Positions 39,200-48,138 of a DNA stretch of 64,000 bases are shown here, in pieces. Both the position numbers and the translations under genes were made by a program. A model generated the notes under the pieces. It was not told the origin of the DNA and made no database searches. It worked only from the letters and a program-made list of their open reading frames with translations. Positions within the stretch are counted from its first letter, which is position 1, and the number at the start of each line of letters is the position of its first letter. Origin of the DNA: Christiangramia crocea (GTDB lineage: Bacteria > Bacteroidota > Bacteroidia > Flavobacteriales > Flavobacteriaceae); assembly GCF_022410465.1 (NCBI RefSeq), contig NZ_JAJSON010000005.1:1-64000 (forward strand), read 5' to 3'.

Positions 39200-39801
39200 A
39201 AATAGTAGGTCTTACCGGCGGAATTGGAAGTGGAAAAACCACGGTGGCCGGTTTTTTCAGAGACCTGAATATTCCTGTTTATATCGCCGATGAAGCCGGA
39301 AAAAGATTGATGAATAATTCTTCACAGATCCGTGAAAGCATTATTTCGCTTTTCGGGGAGGAATCCTACAATGGAAATAGCCCTAACCGTAAACTTATAG
39401 CTTCCCGCGTTTTTGGAAATACTGCGCTTTTAGAAAAACTCAATAATATCATACACCCGGCCGTGGAGGCCGACTTTAAAAAATGGGTCCAGGAACAGTC
39501 TGCAGATTATGTGATCTATGAAGCCGCCATTTTATTTGAGACAGGCAGTTATAAAAAATGCGATCTCAATATTTTGGTGACCGCTCCACGAAAGTTAAGA
39601 ATAGACCGACTTCAGAAAAGGGATCATAGCTCTAAAGAAGAAATTCAGCAAAGAATGGACAACCAGTGGAGTGATGAAAAGAAGAGGGGACTTGCCGATT
39701 TCATAATAGAAAACGAGGAATTACAGCATACCAGACATCAGGTTGAACATATTCACGGGGAAATCTTAAAAGGAGGCAAAAATTGCCAGAAGTTCTGTTA
39801 A
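39196..39801 (+). CDS. coaE: Dephospho-CoA kinase
   Basis: A 201-residue P-loop kinase that phosphorylates the 3'-OH of dephospho-CoA, the last step of CoA synthesis. Walker A is GGIGSGKTT at residues 8-16; IADEAGK and IHPAVEADF are family motifs, and RLQKRDHSSKEEIQQRM forms the lid region. It overlaps the YbbR gene by 4 bp. Its last codons overlap a candidate regulatory site for the next gene. Confidence 0.95.
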   Translation: MKIVGLTGGIGSGKTTVAGFFRDLNIPVYIADEAGKRLMNNSSQIRESIISLFGEESYNGNSPNRKLIASRVFGNTALLEKLNNIIHPAVEADFKKWVQEQSADYVIYEAAILFETGSYKKCDLNILVTAPRKLRIDRLQKRDHSSKEEIQQRMDNQWSDEKKRGLADFIIENEELQHTRHQVEHIHGEILKGGKNCQKFC

Positions 39802-39848
39802 CATTTGGTTAAACACTTTAATGTCTAAATGTTAAAATACTACTTTTG
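39797..39848 (+). promoter_or_regulatory. Promoter and candidate operator of the histidine kinase gene
   Basis: TACTTTTG (39841-39848) is an exact -7 element six bases before the ATG at 39854. Upstream are GTTAA direct repeats at 39797 and 39808, 11 bp apart, and a third at 39831. In addition there is a 9-bp inverted repeat TTAACATTT/AAATGTTAA (39798-39806 with 39827-39835). No -33 TTG is present, as expected for an activated promoter. OmpR-family regulators bind direct repeats with one-turn spacing. Confidence 0.5.
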
Positions 39849-39853
39849 AACGC

Positions 39854-41431
39854 ATGAATAAGAAGCTTTTTGTCCTTCTCGTTGCCCTGATGAGTTTGTC
39901 CCTAATCGGTATCATTTTTGTTCAGGGATATTGGATTAAAAGCACGATAGATGACCGGGAGCAGCAGTTTTCTTATAATGCAAAACAGGTTTTATTAAGT
40001 GTTTCGGAAGAGATCCAGAACAGGGAAATCGAAAATTATTATTTTCAATTCAAAAATCCTGACAGCACTAACAGTAAACTTAGTGACAAGACATTAACGG
40101 AATATTTTTATTCCCGTAAAGGAATTAACCCAAACGAGACCTATTTTAATTCTGAAACCATATTAGAAGAAGATTATAAAGTCACCTCTGGTTTTTTGCA
40201 ATTTGCCCAGGACAGTATACAGTTCACCAAAATGATCAATAAGAGGATGACTGATATCGTGAACACTAATCGGCTGGATGGGGATAATCTAAGCGCAAGG
40301 CAGCGAATTGAACATATAGAACGTATTTCACGGATGGAAGAGGTGGAAAAGGATATTCTTCGTTCCGCTATTTCTGAACTTGTGGCAAGACTGCCTGTAC
40401 ATAAAAGGGTTTCTAACGAAACTATTAGAGAGTTACTGAAAGATGAACTGGAAGGCAGAGATTTAAAGAGTGATTTTGAATATGGAGTCTATAATAATTC
40501 CATAGAAACCAATCTGCATTCAGATAATTTTAGCCTTAATCATCCTGCAACCTATGCTGTGCCATTATTTATGGATAGTGTAAGCAGCGGTAGTTATCAA
40601 TTATTGGTTAACTTTACTAATAAGAAAGAAGCGGTATTGTCATCAGTAATCCTGATGGCCTGTCTCTCGATTATATTTACACTGATCATCGTGATCGCAT
40701 ATTCAAGTGCACTTTCGCAATTGATCAAACAAAGACAGATATCACAGATAAAGACAGACTTTATAAATAATATGACCCACGAGTTCAAAACGCCTATTGC
40801 AACAATCAATCTTGCTCTGGATGCGATCAAGAACCCTAAGATCATGGACGATAAGTCTAAGGTCTCAAGGTATCTGCAGATGATAAAGGATGAGAACAGG
40901 AGAATGCATGCACAGGTAGAGAATGTGTTGCGTATCTCCAAGCTGGAGAAGAATGAACTCGACCTTAAAAAGGAAAGACATCAGTTACACGATCTAATTC
41001 TGGATGCTATAAGTCATGTTGAACTCATCGTTGATGATCGTGGTGGCTATATACAGACTCATTTTGGAGCTCTACGCTCCTCGGTCCTGGCTAACCAGGA
41101 TCATTTTACCAATGTGATCGTCAATATTCTGGATAACGCCATTAAGTATTCAGAAGGCGCTCCAAAGATCGATATTTATACGGCCAACGTTAAGAACTAT
41201 ATCTATTGTGAAATCAGGGATCAGGGAGTTGGAATGAGCAAACTGGTTCAGAAAAAAATATTTGAAAAATTCTATCGTGAACACACCGGTGATATCCATA
41301 ATGTGAAAGGTCACGGACTCGGTCTTGCATATGCAAGGCAGATAGTGGAAGACCATCACGGGCAGATCACCGTGAATAGCGAAAAAGGAAAAGGAAGTAC
41401 TTTTATTATTAAACTACCACTAATATCTTAA
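39854..41431 (+). CDS. Sensor histidine kinase, RprX-like
   Basis: A 525-residue kinase with two membrane helices (about 5-27 and 262-284) flanking a periplasmic sensor of about 230 residues. The phospho-acceptor is His309 in NNMTHEFKTP. The ATPase domain has ILDNAIKYS (N box), DQGVGMS (G1) and GHGLGLAYA (G2). With the response regulator 4 bp downstream it resembles the RprX/RprY system described in Bacteroides, conserved across the phylum. The signal is unknown. A possible autoregulatory site lies just upstream. Confidence 0.9.
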   Translation: MNKKLFVLLVALMSLSLIGIIFVQGYWIKSTIDDREQQFSYNAKQVLLSVSEEIQNREIENYYFQFKNPDSTNSKLSDKTLTEYFYSRKGINPNETYFNSETILEEDYKVTSGFLQFAQDSIQFTKMINKRMTDIVNTNRLDGDNLSARQRIEHIERISRMEEVEKDILRSAISELVARLPVHKRVSNETIRELLKDELEGRDLKSDFEYGVYNNSIETNLHSDNFSLNHPATYAVPLFMDSVSSGSYQLLVNFTNKKEAVLSSVILMACLSIIFTLIIVIAYSSALSQLIKQRQISQIKTDFINNMTHEFKTPIATINLALDAIKNPKIMDDKSKVSRYLQMIKDENRRMHAQVENVLRISKLEKNELDLKKERHQLHDLILDAISHVELIVDDRGGYIQTHFGALRSSVLANQDHFTNVIVNILDNAIKYSEGAPKIDIYTANVKNYIYCEIRDQGVGMSKLVQKKIFEKFYREHTGDIHNVKGHGLGLAYARQIVEDHHGQITVNSEKGKGSTFIIKLPLIS

Positions 41432-41435
41432 ATAC

Positions 41436-42158
41436 ATGGAAACTGAAAACAAGAAAATTCTGTTAGTAGAGGACGATCCGAATTTCGGAACAGTTCTTAA
41501 AGACTACCTCGCAATGAACGATTATGAGGTGACTCACGCCAAAAATGGAATGGAAGGATTTGAAAAGTTCAAAAAAGACGATTTTGACCTTTGTATCCTG
41601 GATGTGATGATGCCTTATAAGGATGGCTTTACCCTGGCAAAGGAAATACGTGATAAGAATGAAGAAATACCTATCATCTTTCTTACCGCCAAGGCGATGA
41701 AAGAAGATGTGCTGAAAGGATATAAAGTAGGGGCAGACGACTACCTGAACAAACCTTTTGACAGCGAAGTGCTTCTCATGAAAATAAAAGCTATCATGCA
41801 GCGTAAAGCGACTGATAGTGTTGCCGACAGCAAACAATTCGAATTCGAGATCGGTGATTTCCACCTGAACTCAAAACTGAGATTCCTTACCTTCAGGGAT
41901 GAGGAACCACAAAAGCTTTCTCCAAAAGAGAATGAACTGTTAAGATTACTGGCATTACATGAGAACGATCTTATGCCAAGGGAACTGGCACTTACCAAGA
42001 TCTGGAGAGATGATAACTATTTTACTTCCAGAAGTATGGATGTGTATATCGCCAAGCTTAGAAAATACCTGAAAAAAGACGAGAATGTGGAGATACTGAA
42101 TATCCACGGAGAAGGTTTCAGACTTGTTGTTAAGAACAAGGAGGAGACCCAGGCTTAA
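41436..42158 (+). CDS. OmpR-family response regulator, RprY-like
   Basis: A 240-residue two-domain regulator. The receiver (about 1-125) has the acidic pocket VEDD at 11-14, phospho-acceptor Asp56 in CILDVMMP, Thr84 in FLTAK and the lysine in NKPFD. The winged-helix DNA-binding domain (about 140-238) ends with RKYLKKDENVEILNIHGEGF (part shown). Together with the upstream kinase it forms a complete two-component system. Confidence 0.93.
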   Translation: METENKKILLVEDDPNFGTVLKDYLAMNDYEVTHAKNGMEGFEKFKKDDFDLCILDVMMPYKDGFTLAKEIRDKNEEIPIIFLTAKAMKEDVLKGYKVGADDYLNKPFDSEVLLMKIKAIMQRKATDSVADSKQFEFEIGDFHLNSKLRFLTFRDEEPQKLSPKENELLRLLALHENDLMPRELALTKIWRDDNYFTSRSMDVYIAKLRKYLKKDENVEILNIHGEGFRLVVKNKEETQA

Positions 42159-42183
42159 AAGTTTATTTCAGTTTCCGGGAGAG

Positions 42184-42237
42184 ATACTGCATCGCGGGAC
42201 AGAACGTGATGCAGTATAGCTTTCGCTATATGCTTTT
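42184..42237 (+). promoter_or_regulatory. Overlapping alternative hairpins, possible attenuator or terminator
   Basis: Hairpin A is a perfect 10-bp stem (42184-42193 with 42208-42217). Hairpin B (42211-42220 with 42225-42233, one bulged G) ends in TTTT and looks like an intrinsic terminator. The two share 42211-42217, so they cannot form together. They lie between the response regulator and the giant secreted protein, in a gap of 210 bp that otherwise shows nothing. Confidence 0.45.
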
Positions 42238-42368
42238 AAAGCAGGTGATTTTCCCGGTTATTTTTCTTTCCGGTCTGTTAAAGACCAAAAAATCCAATCT
42301 TAGCATAATTTTAAGAACGGTTTTCCTACAATACTTATCTTTATGGCGTTCACCAAATAAGCCCGGAT

Positions 42369-45300
42369 TTGATAAGTGCAGCCGAGATATGTTATTCCAA
42401 GGGCTTTCCGCTACGGAAGGCTTGCGCTTTTCTATTTCTTTTTTTTACCGTTACATTATCTTTTTCCCAGCAGCCTTCTTACACCTGGGCGGATGGTACT
42501 GATCTGGAATTTATAAATGTTAGGTTTTCTGATCTTTTGAATTTTGAAGCCAAGAGTGACAGGTTAATTATTGCAATTGAAACAAATCCGGCGGGGGAGG
42601 TGTATTTTCTCACTTATGGAAATGGGATTAAGCATATCGATTCAAATGGTAATATTGAAGACTTTATTAGTGGAGATCGCCTTACTGCACCCATGGATTT
42701 TTCTATTAATAGTCAAGGAGAATTTTATGTCGCTAATAATGCTCCATTGGAAAGACAGATTATAGTTTATTCCAGTACTGGGGTTTATCTACCGGGTAAA
42801 ACAATTGGAAACGGAGAGTATGGAATAGGTCCGGACAGATTCAAAGGGCCGATGAGTGTAGCTTTTGATTCTGAGGACAACCTTTATGTGGCAGATCATT
42901 ATACGGGAGATAATGAGGAAGCCACTGATAAAAGCCACGTTAAAATATACTATACTGATGGTAATTTTGTTGAATTTGATAATGTGGAAGGAGCAGCAAT
43001 TAATTTTCCCTATCGGATTGCTGCTGATAATCAGGGAAAAATTTATCTAGCGGATCTAGGATCTGGTAATGGTAGATTACAGGTAATTGGAATAGATAAG
43101 AATAGTGACCCTTATATGCCCTATTCAGAAGGAATAATTTCTAGTTCTAACTTAGGTTCTCCGGGTGATATTGTAGTAGATTCTAATGGTTATGTTCACG
43201 TTGCAGATTTTGGTAATGATATCAATCTTACAGCGATTCTGGGTGCGGCGGATGATCCATCTCAGCTTGTCGATGCATTTGATATTATCAAAAACGGTAT
43301 CCAACAAAATAAGTTCGATATTGATGTATTTGCTCCGGATAGAACTTATAAATTTTCAATTACTGAAGAAATTGACCTGGCAATTGATCTGGCATTAGAT
43401 TCATGCGATTCATTTTATGTGAATAACTTTATTTTGTCAGGAACAAAAGGGACAGCATGGTTATTTTATGCTGATATGAATGCAAATCTGGATTTTGATT
43501 TGGAGATTTATAAAAGGTCTCCCAGTAATGATAATGTTGAACCTATCGCCCAATGTGTGGGTAATTTTGACTTGGTACTTGTAGACGGTTCAGCATCGAT
43601 CAGTGTACCTGATATAAATAATGGTTCTAGTGATAACTGCGGGATAGCAAATATTAATCTTTCTCAAACGACTTTTACAGAAACCGGTGTCTATGATATA
43701 ATAATGACGGTTACTGATAATGCAGGGAATCAAGATACCTGTCCGGTACAGATTACGGTTACAGGGGGAGAAGAACCTACCCTGGATATTGCCTGTTTAG
43801 AAAATAAAGAAATACAGCTTATAGATGACCAACCGGTCACTGTCTTCGCAGAGGACCTTGTTAATAGTGACACTTCTGGTTTATCATTTAGTCCTGCAAG
43901 TTTTGAATTTAACTGCTCAGATATTGGAACTCAAAATATCAGTGTTAATGCAACTGATGATGAAACCGGTGCAACCGATTCCTGTGTGGTTGCTATAACA
44001 GTGAAAGATGTAGCAGAACCTATAATTTCGAATTGCCCTGACGACAGAACTATTCCTCTCGTGGAAGGTGAAACCTATGTAGTGCCTAATTTTAAATCTG
44101 AAGCTACTTTCTCGGATAATTGTTATACAGGGCTTTCTTATTCTCAAGTTCCTGCTGCCGGTAATGAAATAAATGAATCCACACCGGTTACAATTAGGGT
44201 CACAGACGACTCTGGCCTTTTTGATGAGTGTACTTTTCAGATTACTATAGAAAGACAGCAACCACCTGTTGCAGAATGCAATGACTTTGAAATTGTGCTG
44301 GATGAAAACGGAAATGCAAACCTAACAGCCGAACAGGTGTATTCCGGAGACAATGAAGATTTACAGCTAGATATTGATAGGGATAGTTTTAATTGTTCTA
44401 ATCTTGGTGAGAATTCAGTTCAGCTTACCGTTACAGATCCGAATACTGGACTTACAGACACTTGTACTTCAACGATAACCGTTATAGATTCTACAGCCCC
44501 GGTATTTACAGATTGTCCAGCCAGCAATACTACTATTAGTTTAAATGAAGGAGAGACTTATACAGTCCCGGATTATAGTACTCAGTTAAACTATGTTGAC
44601 AACTGCGATTCAGAGCTTACATATTCTCAAATACCTTCTCCAGATACTGAAATCTCTGAAACAACTGCGGTAATGATCACCGTCACCGATGATGCGGGAT
44701 TAGAATCACAGTGCTCTTTCGATATTATTATAGAACGGGTGGAAGAATTTAGCATTCAATGTGTTGAAAATTACACCGCAGAGTTGGGATATAATATTAA
44801 TACCGTCGAGATACCAACAGCTGATATGATAGTTGGAGATACTTCCGGAATAGAATTCGATATTGAAATCCAGCAATTCTCCTGTGCAGATATTGGTGAA
44901 AAAAGTATAATTATCAATGCCACTAAAACTGAAACCGGGGAAACCGCCAGCTGTACCGTAGATGTAAATGTGGTAGATAAGGGAAGACCTTTGATTGTGT
45001 GTCCGGCAGAGGCTCAATACAGAGAAATAGCATCCAGTGGAGTTTTTGTATTACCCGAGGTGGTAGGTCTTGGCGGAATTGCAGACAACTGCTCTCCAGA
45101 TGAAGACCTTGTAATTGTACAGGATCCGCCGGCTGGAACCGAATTTACCGAGGAAGGTGACTATAGTATTGATGTTAGCGCAACAGATCCCTATGGTAAT
45201 GAGGAAACCTGTACGGTTGTATATAGTTTATCCCGGGCCAACTCCCTGTCATTAAACTGCCCCGGCGACTACGAAGTATTTGCCGATGAGAATTGCCAGT

Positions 45301-47240
45301 ATTTTGTTCCCGATTTTTCAGACATCGTCCAGGTCTCACCGCCAGGAGCAACCATCGAACAGTCCATAGAACCCGGCAGCACGACCATCACAAATGCCGA
45401 TCCTTTTATCACTATTACGGCAACCTATGAAGATCAAGTGGAGAGTTGCGATATCTACCTACTATTAAAAGATGAAATTGATCCGAGTATTAACTGTATT
45501 GCAGACCAGACTGTCACTATCAACGAAGGTGAAACCTATACCTTACCCGATTACAGGTCTCAGCTGCAGGTAAGTGATAATTGCAAGAATTACCAGGTAG
45601 TTCAGGACCCGGCAGCCGGCACTGAAATCACCCAGGATACCGAAGTGGCATTTACGGTGACCGATCAGGCGGGGAATATGGATACCTGTAGTTTTCAGCT
45701 TAACCTGATAACCGAAGGAGCGCTGGCCATAGGCTGTCCTCCGGATAAAATAGTATCTCATGAGGCCTGTCCATACTCAGTTCCCGATTATACAGATGAG
45801 GCAGAGGTAGTAAACGGTGACGGAGCGGAAGTAACCCAGAATCCTTCACCAGGTAGCGTGATAAATGGTTCAGAATACGAGGTGACACTAAGAGTAGAAA
45901 AGAATGGGGAGTTTGCTGAATGCAGTTTCCTTGTGACAGTTGTGGATGATACAGCTCCCGAGGCAATCTGCGTCGAAAATTATGAGATAAGCCTTAATGA
46001 AGGGGAGACGGTGACTCTTGCTCCTTCCCAGATAGACGATGGTTCTACAGATAGTTGCAGCGCGGTAAACCTGAGCCTAGATAAAACAGAATTCACTTCA
46101 GCCGATGAAGGAGCCAATACGGTGACCCTTACTGTCACCGATGAGGCTGGAAATGTGTCAAGCTGTGAAGCTACCGTTCAGGTGACTGTCACTAACATAG
46201 ATGTTAACCAGCCGCCGGTGGCTTATGACGAGGAATACACCACGGAGATCAATACAAGCTTGAATGTTCCCGCTTCTAATGGAGTCCTCGTAAACGATAC
46301 CGATCCTGAGAATGATGAGCTTACAGCAGTCCTGGATACGGATGTGGAAAACGGAACACTTCAGCTGAATGCTGATGGTTCCTTTACTTATACACCAGAT
46401 ACTGACTTTGTTGGTCAGGATTTTTTCACTTACAAGGCCAATGACGGAGAGTATGATTCGAATACCATTTTTGTGTCTATCAACGTGGTGGATAGCAGCG
46501 GCGAGTTTGGATGTACTTCACAGGTGGTTCTGGGGCTTGGGACCGAAGGGGAAGCCAGCCTGGATATAGGGCTGCTTTATCATGGAAATGCGGAAGGTAT
46601 CGTATTAAGTGCCGATCAGCTTTTATTTGACTGTGATGATATAGGGGAAAACACGGTGACCCTTACCTATACCGGAAGGCTGGATGGAACCTGTGAGATC
46701 CCGGTAATGGTGGTGGATGACGCTCCACCGGTTCTGCAGCTCAGGGATATTAGTATAGATCTTAACCTGCAGGGGGTTGCCACTATCAGTTTTGAGGATA
46801 TCAATAATGGATCTTATGATGAATGTGATGTGGATGTGACCTATACATTGAGCAAGATGGTTTTTAGCTGCAAGGATCTGGGAGAGAATATCATTCAGGT
46901 AACTGCAGAAGATGAAAGCGGGAATACTGCAACTGCTTCAGCTATCGTAAGGGTTTTTGCTGAAAAAGAGATTTGTACCGATCCGCTTCCCGGCCCGGAA
47001 TATATATTTATCTATCCTAACCCGAATTCCGGAAGTTTTAAGGTAGCGACACCCGGAGATGTAACCATTCAGCGTATCGAGGTTTTCGATAAAAGGGGCA
47101 GGTTCATAACGGCGAGGAATTATGCAACCACCGATACCGAATATGCCATGCACCTGGTTCCTTTACAGGAAGCTGTTTACATACTGAAGCTGGTAACCAA
47201 TGAAGGGATTTATATAAAGAGAATGATCTTTAAGCGTTGA
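42369..47240 (+). CDS. Giant secreted multidomain protein with T9SS sorting tail
   Basis: A 1623-residue protein. After a signal peptide (FLFLFFTVTLSFSQQ, about 20-34) comes a six-bladed-type NHL-like propeller (about 36-350; repeats such as GEFYVANN, DNLYVADH, GKIYLADL, GYVHVADF). About ten HYR/Ig-like modules follow, with EGETYTVPDY, DNC and VTDDAG motifs and paired cysteines. One cadherin/tandem-95-like module (NDTDPENDELTAV...) is near residue 1315. A type A T9SS C-terminal domain (IYPNPNSGSF to the end) closes the protein. It is probably surface-exposed or released; an adhesive role is inferred. The only available start is TTG at 42369. Base composition shifts sharply near 45.2 kb. Confidence 0.85.
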   Translation: MISAAEICYSKGFPLRKACAFLFLFFTVTLSFSQQPSYTWADGTDLEFINVRFSDLLNFEAKSDRLIIAIETNPAGEVYFLTYGNGIKHIDSNGNIEDFISGDRLTAPMDFSINSQGEFYVANNAPLERQIIVYSSTGVYLPGKTIGNGEYGIGPDRFKGPMSVAFDSEDNLYVADHYTGDNEEATDKSHVKIYYTDGNFVEFDNVEGAAINFPYRIAADNQGKIYLADLGSGNGRLQVIGIDKNSDPYMPYSEGIISSSNLGSPGDIVVDSNGYVHVADFGNDINLTAILGAADDPSQLVDAFDIIKNGIQQNKFDIDVFAPDRTYKFSITEEIDLAIDLALDSCDSFYVNNFILSGTKGTAWLFYADMNANLDFDLEIYKRSPSNDNVEPIAQCVGNFDLVLVDGSASISVPDINNGSSDNCGIANINLSQTTFTETGVYDIIMTVTDNAGNQDTCPVQITVTGGEEPTLDIACLENKEIQLIDDQPVTVFAEDLVNSDTSGLSFSPASFEFNCSDIGTQNISVNATDDETGATDSCVVAITVKDVAEPIISNCPDDRTIPLVEGETYVVPNFKSEATFSDNCYTGLSYSQVPAAGNEINESTPVTIRVTDDSGLFDECTFQITIERQQPPVAECNDFEIVLDENGNANLTAEQVYSGDNEDLQLDIDRDSFNCSNLGENSVQLTVTDPNTGLTDTCTSTITVIDSTAPVFTDCPASNTTISLNEGETYTVPDYSTQLNYVDNCDSELTYSQIPSPDTEISETTAVMITVTDDAGLESQCSFDIIIERVEEFSIQCVENYTAELGYNINTVEIPTADMIVGDTSGIEFDIEIQQFSCADIGEKSIIINATKTETGETASCTVDVNVVDKGRPLIVCPAEAQYREIASSGVFVLPEVVGLGGIADNCSPDEDLVIVQDPPAGTEFTEEGDYSIDVSATDPYGNEETCTVVYSLSRANSLSLNCPGDYEVFADENCQYFVPDFSDIVQVSPPGATIEQSIEPGSTTITNADPFITITATYEDQVESCDIYLLLKDEIDPSINCIADQTVTINEGETYTLPDYRSQLQVSDNCKNYQVVQDPAAGTEITQDTEVAFTVTDQAGNMDTCSFQLNLITEGALAIGCPPDKIVSHEACPYSVPDYTDEAEVVNGDGAEVTQNPSPGSVINGSEYEVTLRVEKNGEFAECSFLVTVVDDTAPEAICVENYEISLNEGETVTLAPSQIDDGSTDSCSAVNLSLDKTEFTSADEGANTVTLTVTDEAGNVSSCEATVQVTVTNIDVNQPPVAYDEEYTTEINTSLNVPASNGVLVNDTDPENDELTAVLDTDVENGTLQLNADGSFTYTPDTDFVGQDFFTYKANDGEYDSNTIFVSINVVDSSGEFGCTSQVVLGLGTEGEASLDIGLLYHGNAEGIVLSADQLLFDCDDIGENTVTLTYTGRLDGTCEIPVMVVDDAPPVLQLRDISIDLNLQGVATISFEDINNGSYDECDVDVTYTLSKMVFSCKDLGENIIQVTAEDESGNTATASAIVRVFAEKEICTDPLPGPEYIFIYPNPNSGSFKVATPGDVTIQRIEVFDKRGRFITARNYATTDTEYAMHLVPLQEAVYILKLVTNEGIYIKRMIFKR

Positions 47241-48138
47241 TCTGTTCTTCCAGGTAGTTGAAGATTTTCTGGCGGTCTTCATCAAACTCAAACCATTTTA
47301 TCTCAGGATCTTTTCTAAACCAGGTGAGTTGTCTTTTGGCAAAGCGCCGCGTATTCTTTTTGATCTCCGAGATTGCTGTCTCCAGATCAGTGTTCCCGTC
47401 AAAATATTGAAAAAGCTCTTTATAGCCTACTGTATTCAGGGCATTCAGCTCACGTTTTGGGTAAAGTTTTTTAGCTTCTTCAACCAGCCCGTTCTCAATC
47501 ATCATATCCACCCTTTTATTGATCCTGTCGTAAATGATCTCTCTCTCAGCAGTAAGTCCAATACTAATGGTCTTAAAATCACGCCCGGGTTTTTCTTTGT
47601 TCAGGAAAGAAGAAAAAGTCTTTCCCGTGGCCATACATATTTCAAGCGCCCTTATAAGGCGATGAGGATTCTGTTCATCTATATTTTTATAATGTTCGGG
47701 ATCCAGGGCGAAGAGCTTTTGCTGTAGCCAGTCTATCCCGTCTTCCTCCAGGTGACTGTTGAGCTTTTCTCTTATTTCAGGGTCAACCTCCGGAAAGTCA
47801 TCCAGGCCTTCGGTCACGGCTTTAATATAAAGTCCGCTTCCTCCAACCATAACAGCAACCTGTCGTTTCCGGAATAATTCATCCAGTTTTTTGATCGCAT
47901 CCCTTTCAAAATCACCCACAGAATATTTTTCTTCCACTGAAATATGCTGAATAAAATGATGGGGTGCCGCCTCTAATTCTTCAGTTTCAGGGACCGCGGT
48001 ACCTGTCTTCATCTCCTTGTAGAACTGCCTGGAATCGGCCGAAATGATCTCTGTATCAAAATGTTTTGCCACTGCTATCGCCAAAGAGGTCTTCCCTATG
48101 GCAGTAGGGCCAATTATATTGATGAGAAAATTACTCAT
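47230..48138 (-). CDS. miaA: tRNA dimethylallyltransferase
   Basis: A 302-residue P-loop enzyme that adds the isopentenyl group to A37 of tRNAs reading UNN codons. The P-loop is GPTAIGKTSLAIA at residues 10-22; SADSRQFYKEM, GGSGLYIKAV and RFAKRQLTWFRKD are family signatures. It is the last gene of the reverse run; it overlaps the ion channel gene by 8 bp and ends convergently inside the last codons of the giant gene (11 bp). Confidence 0.97.
   Translation of the reverse strand: MSNFLINIIGPTAIGKTSLAIAVAKHFDTEIISADSRQFYKEMKTGTAVPETEELEAAPHHFIQHISVEEKYSVGDFERDAIKKLDELFRKRQVAVMVGGSGLYIKAVTEGLDDFPEVDPEIREKLNSHLEEDGIDWLQQKLFALDPEHYKNIDEQNPHRLIRALEICMATGKTFSSFLNKEKPGRDFKTISIGLTAEREIIYDRINKRVDMMIENGLVEEAKKLYPKRELNALNTVGYKELFQYFDGNTDLETAISEIKKNTRRFAKRQLTWFRKDPEIKWFEFDEDRQKIFNYLEEQINA

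Noticed and set aside
42206-42502. Forward 98-codon frame before and within the giant gene
   Set aside because: It overlaps the signal-peptide region of the giant protein in another frame, has no domain pattern and covers the hairpins at 42184-42237.
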